64,000 bases of DNA from G963667675 sp965249215 (GCA_965249215.1 CBDFLN010000001.1:248001-312000); one strand, 5' to 3'; positions 41,121 through 49,517 are shown, counted from the stretch's first letter. Notes: generated from the letters alone by a model not told the origin. A program made the numbers and translations.

Positions 41121-43318
41121 CCAGAGAAACTCTGGAGGAGATAGCCCTCACCCAGGCCGAATACGACATGATCCTGGACCTGCTGGACCGGGAACCCAAC
41201 GCCGTGGAGCTTGGAATGTTCGGGGCCCTCTGGAGCGAGCACTGCGGGTATAAGCACTCCGCACCCTTGCTCCGGCTCCTGCCCAGCCGCTCTCCCCAAG
41301 TGTTGTCCCTGCCTGGCGCCGAAAATGCCGGGGCCGTCGACATCGGCGACGGCCTGGCCGTGGTCTTCAAGGTCGAGTCCCATAACCATCCCTCCGCCGT
41401 GGAACCCCGGCAGGGAGCGGCCACGGGAGTAGGCGGCATCGTCCGCGACATCCTGGCCATGGGAGCCCGGCCCATTGCCCTGCTCAATTCCCTCAGGTTC
41501 GGGCCTCCCCAGGAGCCTCGCAACAAGCGCCTCTTGCAAGGGGTAGTCGGAGGCATCTCCTGGTACGGGAACTGCATCGGCATCCCCGACGTGGCGGGCG
41601 AAATATACTTCGACCCCTCCTATTCCCATAATCCCCTGGTAAACGCCATGTGCGTGGGGCTCGCGCCCGTGGACAAGCTGGCCACCGCCTCCGCGGGCCG
41701 GGCGGGCAATGTGCTGCTGCTTGTCGGCGCTGGCACTGGACGCGACGGCATACACGGCGCGTCCGGCCTGGCCTCCCGAACTTTGGAAGGAGAGCAGGAA
41801 CGCCGCCCAACAGTCCAGGTGGCCAATCCCTTCCTGGAGAAGGTGTTGATCGAGGCCTGCCTGGAAGCGCTGGATACGGGCGTGGTGGAGGGAATCCAGG
41901 ACCTGGGCGCCGCCGGCCTTACCAGTTCCACTGTGGAATCCGCATCCCGGGCCGGCCGCGGTATCCGGTTGGATGTGTCCCAGGTGCACCGCCGGGAATA
42001 CGGCATGAACGGGTACGAGGTTATGCTCTCCGAGTCCCAGGAGAGGATGCTCTTGATAACGTCCCCCGGCGGGGTCGACCGGGTCAAGCAGGTGTTCGAC
42101 AAGTGGGACGTGCCCTGCCGCACCATTGGCGAAGTCATCGACCCGCCCAGCGTTCATGTCCTCGACGGCTCTAGCCCCCTTGTCAACTTGCCGGTCCGTC
42201 ACCTGGTCGACGCGCCCCGCTACCGCAAGCGAGGCGTTCCGGGACCGGAGCTGCGCCAACGCTGGCGCCTGCCCCTGTCCGACGTCCCAATCCCAGACCG
42301 CGGGGCCGGAGACGTGTTGCTGGCGCTATTGGCGTCGCCCAACATCGCCAGCAAAGAGAGCGTTTACCGGCAGTACGACCACCAAGTGCAGACCAACACC
42401 GTGGCGGGGCCCGGCGGCGATGCCGCCATCCTCCGCATCAAGGACTCGGGCAAGGCCATTGCCCTGAGCATCGACGGCAACGGCCGGCTTTGTTACCTGG
42501 ACCCCTACCGGGGCGGCCAGATTGCCGTGGCCGAGGTTTGCCGCAACCTGTCCTGCGCCGGCGCCCAGCCGCTGGCCCTCACCGATTGCCTCAATTTCGG
42601 CAACCCGGAACGGCCCGAGGTCTACTATCAGTTGGAGTGGTGTGTCCGGGGTATGGCCCGCGCCTGCAAAGCCTTGGGAACCCCCGTGGTCAGCGGCAAC
42701 GTCAGCCTGTACAACGAGGCCGAGGACCAGGCCGTCTTTCCGACCCCGGTCATTGGAGGAGTCGGGTTGATTGAAGACGTAAACCGCCGTGCCCGGGCCC
42801 ATTTCCACGAAGAGGGAATGGTCGTGGGACTGCTGGGACGCCGGGACTGGAGGCAGCGGGCCTCCGACCTGGCGGGTAGCGAATATCTTCAGGTGATTCA
42901 CGGCATTACCGCCGGACGCCCGTTCATCGACCTGGACTTAGAGCGGCGTGTCCAAGACCTCTGCCGGCAAGCCATCCAAGAGGGGGACGTAGCCGCAGCC
43001 CATGACTGCTCTGAGGGAGGGCTGGCGGTGGCGCTGGCCGAGTTATGTATACCCGGCGGCGTGGGCTTTACCGGGGAACCCATTCTGCCCCGGCGATGGG
43101 ACGCAGCCCTGTTCGGCGAGGGCCAGTCACGCATTGTCGTCGCCGTGTCCCCAAACCGGTGGCCCAGGTTGCAGCAGATGGCCGCTGCTTCCGAGACTCC
43201 CCTGCTGCGGTTGGGCGTCACCGGCGGCAGCAGGTTCACTTGGGGCCATCTGCTGGACTTGCCGGTGCAAAACATTAGCGACGCTTGGAGTAACGGGTTG
43301 GAGCAGGCGTTGGCATGA
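41111..43318 (+). CDS. purL: Phosphoribosylformylglycinamidine synthase subunit PurL
   Basis: Purine synthesis enzyme (735 aa, small-type PurL) that converts FGAR to FGAM with ATP and ammonia from PurQ. Motifs: ALWSEHCGYKHS with an active-site His, ESHNHPSAVEPRQGAATGVGG, LLVGAGTGRDGIHGASGLAS, GIQDLGAAGLTSSTVE, and the second half with HDCSEGGLAVALAE. Length is typical of the PurL that needs separate PurQ and PurS. ATG at 41111 overlaps recF. Neither purQ nor purS is adjacent, so they are elsewhere. Next gene overlaps it by 4 bases. Confidence 0.95.
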   Translation: MPVTRETLEEIALTQAEYDMILDLLDREPNAVELGMFGALWSEHCGYKHSAPLLRLLPSRSPQVLSLPGAENAGAVDIGDGLAVVFKVESHNHPSAVEPRQGAATGVGGIVRDILAMGARPIALLNSLRFGPPQEPRNKRLLQGVVGGISWYGNCIGIPDVAGEIYFDPSYSHNPLVNAMCVGLAPVDKLATASAGRAGNVLLLVGAGTGRDGIHGASGLASRTLEGEQERRPTVQVANPFLEKVLIEACLEALDTGVVEGIQDLGAAGLTSSTVESASRAGRGIRLDVSQVHRREYGMNGYEVMLSESQERMLLITSPGGVDRVKQVFDKWDVPCRTIGEVIDPPSVHVLDGSSPLVNLPVRHLVDAPRYRKRGVPGPELRQRWRLPLSDVPIPDRGAGDVLLALLASPNIASKESVYRQYDHQVQTNTVAGPGGDAAILRIKDSGKAIALSIDGNGRLCYLDPYRGGQIAVAEVCRNLSCAGAQPLALTDCLNFGNPERPEVYYQLEWCVRGMARACKALGTPVVSGNVSLYNEAEDQAVFPTPVIGGVGLIEDVNRRARAHFHEEGMVVGLLGRRDWRQRASDLAGSEYLQVIHGITAGRPFIDLDLERRVQDLCRQAIQEGDVAAAHDCSEGGLAVALAELCIPGGVGFTGEPILPRRWDAALFGEGQSRIVVAVSPNRWPRLQQMAAASETPLLRLGVTGGSRFTWGHLLDLPVQNISDAWSNGLEQALA

Positions 43319-44502
43319 CGCCGCCGCTGCGGGTGCTCTTCTTGACACCCTACTTTCGCCCCTACCTCGGCGGGGTCGAGCGGGCAATCGAGCAGCTGAC
43401 CTTCCAAATCCAACAGTCGGCCGAAGTCGAAGCCGTAGCCGTCCTCACCACCAAGTATGCGTTCCCCAGGGTCCCTCAGCCCCATTGGGCCGACCGGGAG
43501 ACCACTCCAGAGGGCATAGAGATATTCCGCCTGTCCGGCTTTCCCAGGTGGTCGGTGCCCCTCTATTCCGTCCCGCTGGTCTGGTTTTCTCCCCTGCACG
43601 TACGTCGTTACCTCCGCGAGTTCAGACCCAACGTCGTCCACTTTGTCAGCGATGGCTGGTTCTGGGGACATTTCTGGTCCTGGTTTTGGCTCCGGGGCCA
43701 AGCCCGGTTCGTTTTCACCCCGTCCTACCACGAGTTGCCCTTGGTCCGCTGGTGGCTCCGGCCCATCAACGCCTTTCTGTGCCGCGTCGTGGACCGCATA
43801 GTTTCCCTGACCAATCAGGAAGCTGGCCTGGTCAGGCGCGACTACTGGGCGCCGCCGGGCAAGCAATCAGTCATCGGCTGGGGCGCGCCGGAACCGGAGT
43901 CTGGCCCCGATGACGCTTCCTCCCCGGACTTGGACGCGAAGGCAGGCTCCTCCGGTGAATCAACCAGCCCATTGACCCTGTTGTGCGTGGGCCGCTTGGG
44001 CCGCCACAAGGGACAGGAGTGGCTGCTGGAGGTCTACCGGCAAGCCCACAGCCGGTTTCAGCGTCCGGCCCGGTTGGTCCTGGTGGGACGGGACGAGGAC
44101 GCCCAGGACAGGATTGCCGCCTGGGTGCAAGAAGCCGGCCTGGAACGAGAGATTGTTATGTTCGGTGAGGCCTCCGACCAGGAACTGGTCCGGTGGTACT
44201 CCCAGGCCGACCTCTTTGTTCTGTTCTCCCGCTACGAAGCCTTCGGCCTGGTATTCTTCGAAGCCATGGCCCACACAACCCCCGTCTTGACCCACGACGT
44301 CGGCGCCAACCGGGAGCTATTGACCCAGGGCGCTGTAGTAACGCCCCCCTTCGACCAGGACGAGGCTGTCTCAGCCATGGTCCGCCTGGTAAACGACGAC
44401 GCCTACCGCCATGACCTCGGCCGCCAAGCCCAATCCTACGCCCTGTCCAACTTCACCTGGCCCGCCGTCGCCCAAAAATACCTGGACGTTTACCGGGGGT
44501 AG
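43315..44502 (+). CDS. Glycosyltransferase family 4 protein
   Basis: A 395-aa GT-B glycosyltransferase. The N-terminal domain starts LFLTPYFRPYLGGVERAIEQL, the C-terminal domain has LLCVGRLGRHKGQEWLLE, and the donor-binding motif is RYEAFGLVFFEAMAHTTPVL (the E-x7-E signature of GT4). It starts ATG at 43315, overlapping purL by four bases (ATGA). The length is ordinary. A role in lipid or surface polysaccharide synthesis is likely; donor and acceptor are unknown. No other cell-envelope gene is near. It ends at 44502, after which the accessory region starts. Confidence 0.88.
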   Translation: MTPPLRVLFLTPYFRPYLGGVERAIEQLTFQIQQSAEVEAVAVLTTKYAFPRVPQPHWADRETTPEGIEIFRLSGFPRWSVPLYSVPLVWFSPLHVRRYLREFRPNVVHFVSDGWFWGHFWSWFWLRGQARFVFTPSYHELPLVRWWLRPINAFLCRVVDRIVSLTNQEAGLVRRDYWAPPGKQSVIGWGAPEPESGPDDASSPDLDAKAGSSGESTSPLTLLCVGRLGRHKGQEWLLEVYRQAHSRFQRPARLVLVGRDEDAQDRIAAWVQEAGLEREIVMFGEASDQELVRWYSQADLFVLFSRYEAFGLVFFEAMAHTTPVLTHDVGANRELLTQGAVVTPPFDQDEAVSAMVRLVNDDAYRHDLGRQAQSYALSNFTWPAVAQKYLDVYRG

Positions 44503-44521
44503 ACCGCCAAGCCTACGGAGA

Positions 44522-44776
44522 ATGCTCGTGCTGTATACTCCCCAAATCTTGCTGATGAGTTCAACATGGAATGATGGATCTCAGGTGACGGAGTGCCACT
44601 ACTGCGGCGGGGCGCTCGGGCCGTGGTACAACTATGCCTGCGCCAGTTGCGGACGGGATACCTGCGATAGGGACATCCAATGGTGCCCGCTGGCAGACGA
44701 TTTAGACTGCGAGGAAATCATATGTTTCGCGTGCGTTACGACGCATGTGCAAGCGGCCCACCCTGGCTACATCTAG
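44522..44776 (+). CDS. Small Cys-rich (zinc-finger-like) protein
   Basis: About 84 aa with many Cys: CHYC, CASC, then single Cys in DTCDRD, WCPL and LDC, and CFAC near the end. The layout suggests two zinc sites of a treble-clef or RING-like kind. I do not recognise the family. The start is uncertain: the ATG at 44522 has GGAG only one base upstream, ATG 44555 and GTG 44587 are alternatives that keep all the Cys. It lies 32 bases before the tandem winged-helix protein and may form a two-gene unit with it. AT-rich compared with the neighbouring purL and glycosyltransferase genes. Confidence 0.55.
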   Translation: MLVLYTPQILLMSSTWNDGSQVTECHYCGGALGPWYNYACASCGRDTCDRDIQWCPLADDLDCEEIICFACVTTHVQAAHPGYI

Positions 44777-44808
44777 TCCTAGCCGACACAGTAGGAGCCA
44801 CTTGCAAA

Positions 44809-45300
44809 ATGAACGCTAATGCCCGTGAGCGGGCGCTGGCAGCAGAAGGGCTGCAGCAGATTGAGAATGCTGTCATTGAGTTGCTTGACCGCAATCCCCA
44901 AGGGCTGCGAAACGTCCAGATAGCCCATCAGTTGGGGTTAAGTTCGGGGGTCCGGGGCGGCCACAGAAACTATTTGACCTATTCGGTGCTGGGAAGCCTT
45001 TTGGACCAAGGCAGAATTTCGTGGAATGCCGTGACCAAGCTGTACACAACCGTTGGAGCCGACTCAACGCCGCAGTCTTTGGCTGGAGATGGACTTCGCC
45101 GAATCGAGCAAGCCATACTGGACTTGCTTCACCAGAATCCTCAAGGACTTCGCAATGTTGACGTTGCGGCCACCCTGTCCCTGTACTCGACTGTTCGCGG
45201 GGGACGTAAGAACTATCTCACCTATTCAGTGTTGGGCGGACTGGTCGCAAAGGGTACAGTGGCTTGGGACAAGCGGACCAAGCTGTATGCTGAGTCATAG
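44809..45300 (+). CDS. Protein of two tandem winged-helix-like domains
   Basis: A 163-aa protein built from two copies of one domain, residues about 10-79 and 91-160 (81-residue period). Both halves share a helix (GLQQIENAVIELL / GLRRIEQAILDLL), NPQGLRNV, VRGG, NYLTYSVLG and TKLY. The layout (a helix-turn-helix with a wing and NYLTYS) resembles winged-helix domains that sit on restriction enzymes of the ScaI type and related standalone proteins. No nuclease domain is attached. AGGAG stands 11 bases before the ATG at 44809. A DNA-binding or restriction-modification control role is inferred from that resemblance only. It follows the small Cys-rich gene. Confidence 0.72.
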   Translation: MNANARERALAAEGLQQIENAVIELLDRNPQGLRNVQIAHQLGLSSGVRGGHRNYLTYSVLGSLLDQGRISWNAVTKLYTTVGADSTPQSLAGDGLRRIEQAILDLLHQNPQGLRNVDVAATLSLYSTVRGGRKNYLTYSVLGGLVAKGTVAWDKRTKLYAES

Positions 45301-45387
45301 TTGCCGAGCCGAGAAATGACCATATACTCTCCTGGCTACGAAACCTGAGCGAAGCCGCCCATCCCGCCGAAGCCCTTCCGGCAGAGC

Positions 45388-45717
45388 CTAGCGGCCCGGC
45401 AACGCAACATCAACCGGCGGCTCATAGGGTCGTATGGCCCCCAGTTGCTCCGCCTCCCGTCGCTGGGCTTGGTACAGGTCCCAGCGCAGTTGCACGTTCA
45501 TCCAGAAGCCTGGAGAAACCCCGAAGAACTTGGCGAGCCGCAGCGCCGTGCTCGGCGTGACCCCGCGACGCCCTCGCACAATCTCGTTGACTCGCTGGTA
45601 CGGAACCCGGATCGCGTCCGCCAACTGCTGCTGCGTCAAGTCCAGGGGAAGAAGGAACTCCTTCAGTAGCATCTCTCCCGGATGTGTCGGCTCTCGGTCG
45701 GTTGGTACGCGTACCAT
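45388..45717 (-). CDS. higA: HigA family antitoxin (orphan)
   Basis: A 109-aa HigA-type antitoxin with an Xre-like helix-turn-helix: HPGEMLLKEFLLPLDLTQQ, LADAIRVPYQRVNEIVRGRRG (recognition region) and TALRLAKFFGVSPGFWMN. GGAGG stands 6 bases before the ATG at 45717, and the frame above it is the shadow of the toxin remnant. Normally HigA binds HigB and represses the operon. Upstream, the toxin gene is a pseudogene, so HigA may now act only as a repressor or anti-addiction factor. A palindrome GGTACGCGTACC at 45704-45715 lies just inside the coding start and could be an operator. Confidence 0.9.
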   Translation of the reverse strand: MVRVPTDREPTHPGEMLLKEFLLPLDLTQQQLADAIRVPYQRVNEIVRGRRGVTPSTALRLAKFFGVSPGFWMNVQLRWDLYQAQRREAEQLGAIRPYEPPVDVALPGR

Positions 45718-45731
45718 ACCGTTCCTCCAAT

Positions 45732-45900
45732 TCAGTGATAGTCTGTTATCTCGGCTTCGGTCGGCCCTGCGTCCGTCCACACGAAGCATATACGTTATCG
45801 GTCTTTGATGCGAACACTGTGCTGGCCGGCTATGCCCATGCGTGCGGGCCGGCTAGACGGCCACTGTCACAAAGTCCTTGACAGCCCCGAAAGCCCCTAC
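45732..45900 (-). pseudogene. higB: HigB-like toxin remnant with a stop codon and a deletion
   Basis: Minus strand, ending 15 bases before the HigA start. Reading from 45827: GQHSVRIKDR, TAA, RICFVWTDAGPTEAEITDYH, stop at 45732. This is the HigB C-terminus, in which intact toxins have a Trp at the TAA position (45797-45795). Upstream, near 45845-45900 in another frame, GFRGCQGLCDSGRLAG resembles the HigB N-terminus, but about 40 codons between are missing. The toxin is an mRNA-cleaving RelE-type ribonuclease when intact. Here it is dead by deletion and nonsense change. Confidence 0.75.
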
Positions 45901-46000
45901 TTAAACTCGAGACATGCGTTCCATCGTAACCACCGAGAAACCGTGGGTATTCCTCCAGGGCAAAGCGCCTGCGTTGCTCCCAATCCGCCGCCAAGCCAAA

Positions 46001-46030
46001 ATGGTACGGAATGGTACGGAATGGTACGGA
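46001..46030. repeat. Three exact tandem copies of ATGGTACGGA
   Basis: A 10-bp unit repeated three times without mismatch, followed by ATTTG. The core ATGGTACG also occurs at the HigA start (minus strand, ATGGTACGCGTACC). The rest of the 236-base gap 45902-46137 shows no gene. Confidence 0.75.
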
Positions 46031-46137
46031 ATTTGAATTTTTCGGCCCCGGTCCTGAACTGTGATTTAGGATTACCCCACGTATAGGGCCGTTTTAGAAG
46101 AGGCATGGTTTGAACCTGCAGTGGGCTGCTTAATCCA

Positions 46138-47367
46138 ATGGACCACCAAGAGCTAGAAGCAAAAGCCAGGCAAATCCTCCTGGGCAACCTGAGGCAGGGA
46201 GTCGCCGATTGGAACGGCAAGGAATACAGCTTTGTCTGCCCTGCGCTGGCCGGCTACCCCTTCCAGTGGTTCTGGGACTCCTGCTTCCACGCCATCGCCT
46301 TGATTCACCTGGACCAACAGCAGGCCAAGGCCGAGATGCGGACCCTGATGAGCGGGGCCCTGCCCGACGGGTTCATACCCCACATCATCTTCTGGGAGAT
46401 GGACAAACAGCCCGATTTCCTCAGCCGAAACATCGTGGGCCGCACCTCGGAATACTACAGTTCCACCATACAGCCGCCCATCATCGCCTATGCCGTGGAA
46501 CGCATCTACCAGGCCACCGGCGACGAGGACTTTCGCCGCGACGCCCTGCCCGTGCTGACCGCCTTCTACCGGTGGCTCCGGCGGGAGCGGGACCCGGATA
46601 ATGACGGGTTAATCGCCGTGATTCAGCCCGAAGAAGCGGGGACCGACTGCTCCCCCAAATACGACGGAATTCTGGGCTTGGAGGAACTGAGCAACCGGGG
46701 GTTCATTGCCGCCCTGAAAAAGGTCTACGCAGCCTACGAGCCTATGCGGGGCGACGACCGGCGCATCCTTGCCGCCGACATCTTCCACGTCGAAGATGTC
46801 CTCGTGAACTCCATCTACGTCATGGGGCTGCGTTCCTTGGCCCGGCTGCTGGCGGATTCGCCGGAGGCCGCCGAGTTTCAACGAGAGGCCGACAGGACCT
46901 TGGAGGCCCTTCTCGCTAAGTGTTGGGACGAAGACGCCGGGGCCTTCTTCGACCTGTCCGGCGTAGCGGAAGTCCCAGTCAAAGAGGTCACCATAAGCTC
47001 ATTGATGCCCCTGATTCTGGAAGACCTGCCCCGGCCCATCGTCGAGCGGCTGGTTGACCGGTGGCTCACCGCGCCGGAACACTTCTGGACGCCCTACCCC
47101 ATCCCGTCGGTGCCCGCGTCCCATCCCAGGTTCCTGCCGGGCAATCCGGGGGGATTCATCTGGCGGGGCCCGAGCTGGATAAACACCAACTGGTTCCTAT
47201 CCCATGGGCTGCGGGGCCACGGCTATGAGGAATTGGCCGACGTCATCGTAGCCAAGAGCCTGGAATGCGTAGACCGGTCCGGTTTCAGGGAGTACTACCA
47301 TCCCTACACCGCCGAGGGCCTGGGGGCCAGGGATTTTGGCTGGTCGACATTGGTCCTGGATTTGTGA
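46138..47367 (+). CDS. MGH1-like glycoside hydrolase (GH63-type fold)
   Basis: A 409-aa (alpha/alpha)6 barrel hydrolase. It has FQWFWDSCFHAIALIHLD, DGFIPHIIFWEMD, GGFIWRGPSWINTNWF and, at the C-terminus, YHPYTAEGLGARDFGWS. These mark the mannosylglycerate/glucosylglycerate hydrolase and GH63 clan. The carboxylates in the DGFIPH and EGLGARDFG regions are candidate catalytic residues. ATG at 46138 has no strong ribosome site. An extra copy of its last 15 codons, differing only synonymously, follows at 47411-47461. A compatible-solute (mannosyl/glucosylglycerate) role is inferred. It stands alone in the accessory region. Confidence 0.85.
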   Translation: MDHQELEAKARQILLGNLRQGVADWNGKEYSFVCPALAGYPFQWFWDSCFHAIALIHLDQQQAKAEMRTLMSGALPDGFIPHIIFWEMDKQPDFLSRNIVGRTSEYYSSTIQPPIIAYAVERIYQATGDEDFRRDALPVLTAFYRWLRRERDPDNDGLIAVIQPEEAGTDCSPKYDGILGLEELSNRGFIAALKKVYAAYEPMRGDDRRILAADIFHVEDVLVNSIYVMGLRSLARLLADSPEAAEFQREADRTLEALLAKCWDEDAGAFFDLSGVAEVPVKEVTISSLMPLILEDLPRPIVERLVDRWLTAPEHFWTPYPIPSVPASHPRFLPGNPGGFIWRGPSWINTNWFLSHGLRGHGYEELADVIVAKSLECVDRSGFREYYHPYTAEGLGARDFGWSTLVLDL

Positions 47368-47410
47368 CCGCAGACATCGCCTGTGGGAGTCGCCAAGCGG
47401 GACCCTTCGC

Positions 47411-47461
47411 CCTGGGGGCCAGGGACTTTGGCTGGTCGACCTTGGTCCTAGACTTGTGACG
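47411..47461 (+). repeat. Second copy of the glycoside hydrolase 3' end
   Basis: Repeats 47319-47369 with four differences over 51 bases (ends ...LGARDFGWSTLVLDL, stop). All four changes are synonymous (GAT/GAC twice, ACA/ACC, CTG/CTA). This is best read as the tail of a deleted paralogous gene. The upstream frame has no hydrolase similarity. Confidence 0.8.
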
Positions 47462-47513
47462 CGACCAAATCCCCTTCGGGGTCTTTAGCGACACAGACAT
47501 GGACCATGAAGTC

Positions 47514-47625
47514 CCCTCTCCCCTACGCGGGAGAGGGTTAGGGTGAGGGGGATTCAACGAGTTATGGAGACCTCGGCGCAAACGAAAACATTTGGTCCCC
47601 ACTCACCCTGAGCCTGTCGAAGGGC
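47514..47625. repeat. REP-like intergenic repeats
   Basis: Two widespread repeat types in one gap. CCCTCTCCC, 6-base loop, GGGAGAGGG (47514-47537) is followed by TTAGGGTGAGGG. Further on, CCCTGAGCCTGTCGAAGGG is at 47607-47625. A short CCCC-TTC-GGGG hairpin with a T-rich tail lies just before, near 47471-47481. Both repeat kinds are commonly found between genes in many bacteria. Confidence 0.6.
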
Positions 47626-47641
47626 CGGTTAGCCCCGGTCT

Positions 47642-49318
47642 TTAGTCGCCGCGGCGGCTCCGAAGAAACCTGGAGAGGAAGGGCACTTCTACCCTGACCG
47701 GGTTCCGAGGCGCAGCCTCTTCCTGCGGGAAGCCGTCGGCGACACCGTCGGAGTCATAGCCCCCGTCGCCAGGTTCAAGCTCCTGCGACCCAGGGGCTGC
47801 ATCAGCGGCGTCCCCGTCGTGACTGGACCCCCACCGGGATTTCAACACCTGTTCCACCACCGGATGACTTAGGTCCAGGGTGAAGGTGCGCCGCCGTCTC
47901 TGGTGGCCGGAAGTCTCATCCCGCCAGGAATGCCAGCCCCGCTTGAACATGTTAGCCGAGTTGAGTCCCCGGAACATCCTGCTTACGTAGGCCCTCGTGT
48001 AGGCTTGGGCCCATCTCCGGGTGATCTCAACGTCCTCGGCCTCCAGTCCTTGTTCCAAGGCTTGGCAGACCTCGCCCACCAGGAAATTAAACGCCACGTG
48101 GCTGATCCCTTCCCGGTGCTGCAGGGTCTCCGCCATCACGATCAGGTCGGCAGCGCGCTGGGCATCCAGGCCGTCGCCGGGTCCCGTGGGCATGTCTGCG
48201 TCGGCCGTTGCCCCCGAAATCACTGCCTCCAGGGACTGGGCCGCAGCAGTGGCTGGCGGCGCAGTGGCTGGCGCAGCAACCGTTTGACCAGGGGTGTCTG
48301 CTGGCTCGGATGGGGTCACCGGCGGGTGTTGCTCATCCGGCGCATCGTGACTTTCTTCCGCCACCGGCTGCGCTTCCACTGGCTTGAAGCGGCGGCGTCC
48401 CCCGGCCTGCGCGGGTCGAGCTTCCTGGGGAGCGATGGAATCAGCTTCTCCCTCGTCGGGGTCGGGTTCATCAGCCATTATGGCCCAGTCCACCAGGCCG
48501 TGGGTGACAAGCCTTATGTTGCCTTCCCGGGCCACCCGGGCCATCAGCTTCTTGAACCCGGAGAAGCCCAGTTTCTTCTCGTCGAAAGCCGGAATGCGGC
48601 GCACTACCCGTTGCTTGATTGAGGTCAACAAGGGGTTGCCGCCGGCCTGCCGCTCCGTCCGGACAATGTCCTCGATCACCCGGATGACCTCGGCCAACTC
48701 CACCCTGGTGACTTCGTCGCCCCTTGCTGGGCCCCGGCCATTGCCGGCAGGCGCCGGCTCCGGAACAATCACCGGGTCCACGTCCACGTCGTACAGGATC
48801 AGGCCGTCCACCTGGTCGGCCAGCCGCCGGGAGGTGGACCAGGAAACCCCGATTATCACCACCTGTTTCCCCATGGTGCGCAACGTGTTGACCACGTGGA
48901 TGAAATCGGAATCGCCCGACACCAGCACGTAGGTGCCGATGTTGGGGTAGGAATGGGCGGACTCCAGGCAGTCCGCAGTCATCTTGACGTCGATGCTGTT
49001 CTTTATTCGCGGCCCCCGCGGGGGCTCGGTGGACCTGGAGTTCCCGGAGAATATCCGCGTGGGCACGTAGACTGGCTCGATGCCTGCAGCGTATAGGGCC
49101 GGTGGGTCGTAGATAAACTGGCTGGCCCCCCTGATTTCGGGAGCGCGGCTTACCCAGTCGGCGTAAGCCTTTGCCACCACCACCCTGCCCAGGTTAGATA
49201 CTTCTTCCTTTAACGCAGAGACATTGGGAGTTCGGTGCCCCGTGGCCAGGCTGATTTTGAAGTTCTCCCAGTCGATGAATAGGGCCACGTCTTCGCCGGC
49301 GGTGAAAGGTCGGGTCAT
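47642..49318 (-). CDS. NYN domain (PIN-like) protein with LOTUS/OST-HTH domain
   Basis: A 558-aa protein. The N-terminal NYN/LabA-DUF88 domain is a PIN-like RNase fold with acidic residues: VALFIDWENFKIS (residues 11-23), KNSIDVKMTADCLE and VLVSGDSDFIHVVNTL (about 128-143), then VVIIGVSWSTSRRL. After a linker, residues about 205-270 (VIRVIEDIVRTERQ to VTHGLVDWAIM) resemble a LOTUS/OST-HTH RNA-binding domain. A Pro/Ala/Glu-rich low-complexity stretch follows, then a helical C-terminal region. Such proteins are predicted RNases acting on RNA. No operon partner is apparent; the next element upstream is an IS. Confidence 0.85.
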   Translation of the reverse strand: MTRPFTAGEDVALFIDWENFKISLATGHRTPNVSALKEEVSNLGRVVVAKAYADWVSRAPEIRGASQFIYDPPALYAAGIEPVYVPTRIFSGNSRSTEPPRGPRIKNSIDVKMTADCLESAHSYPNIGTYVLVSGDSDFIHVVNTLRTMGKQVVIIGVSWSTSRRLADQVDGLILYDVDVDPVIVPEPAPAGNGRGPARGDEVTRVELAEVIRVIEDIVRTERQAGGNPLLTSIKQRVVRRIPAFDEKKLGFSGFKKLMARVAREGNIRLVTHGLVDWAIMADEPDPDEGEADSIAPQEARPAQAGGRRRFKPVEAQPVAEESHDAPDEQHPPVTPSEPADTPGQTVAAPATAPPATAAAQSLEAVISGATADADMPTGPGDGLDAQRAADLIVMAETLQHREGISHVAFNFLVGEVCQALEQGLEAEDVEITRRWAQAYTRAYVSRMFRGLNSANMFKRGWHSWRDETSGHQRRRRTFTLDLSHPVVEQVLKSRWGSSHDGDAADAAPGSQELEPGDGGYDSDGVADGFPQEEAAPRNPVRVEVPFLSRFLRSRRGD

Positions 49319-49499
49319 ATTTTCGGTACGTCCATAGTGAGCGATTTGCCGGTTTCAGTGTAAGCCGGGCCTATCGCGTGAGTCAAGAAAATGGGAAACT
49401 GCAGATTGCCGATTTGCGCTGAGCGGGCCCCGGTTCAGCTGCTTTAGGGGTGTCCGGAGCACCCCGCGGAACGGTCGATATGGTCTGACAGAGGCTAAA

Positions 49500-49517
49500 C
49501 CCGAATCCACCGAAGGA
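49500..49517 (+). repeat. Left inverted repeat of the IS1380 element
   Basis: CCCGAATCCACCGAAGGA, identical (inverted) to 51201-51218; CTAAA target copy immediately outside at 49495-49499. Confidence 0.9.

Noticed and set aside
40904..42259. Long minus-strand open frame (451 codons) across recF and purL
   Set aside because: It lies fully antisense to two well-supported genes and its protein has no recognisable domain; an effect of high GC.
46095..46140. tRNA-like piece on the minus strand (GGTTCAAACC with a D-loop-like TTGGATTAAGC)
   Set aside because: No acceptor or anticodon stem forms, and the T stem has a mismatch; at best a decayed fragment.
49448..49466. GGGGTG/CACCCC hairpin left of the IS1380 element as a terminator
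   Set aside because: Six-bp stem without a T-run on either side.
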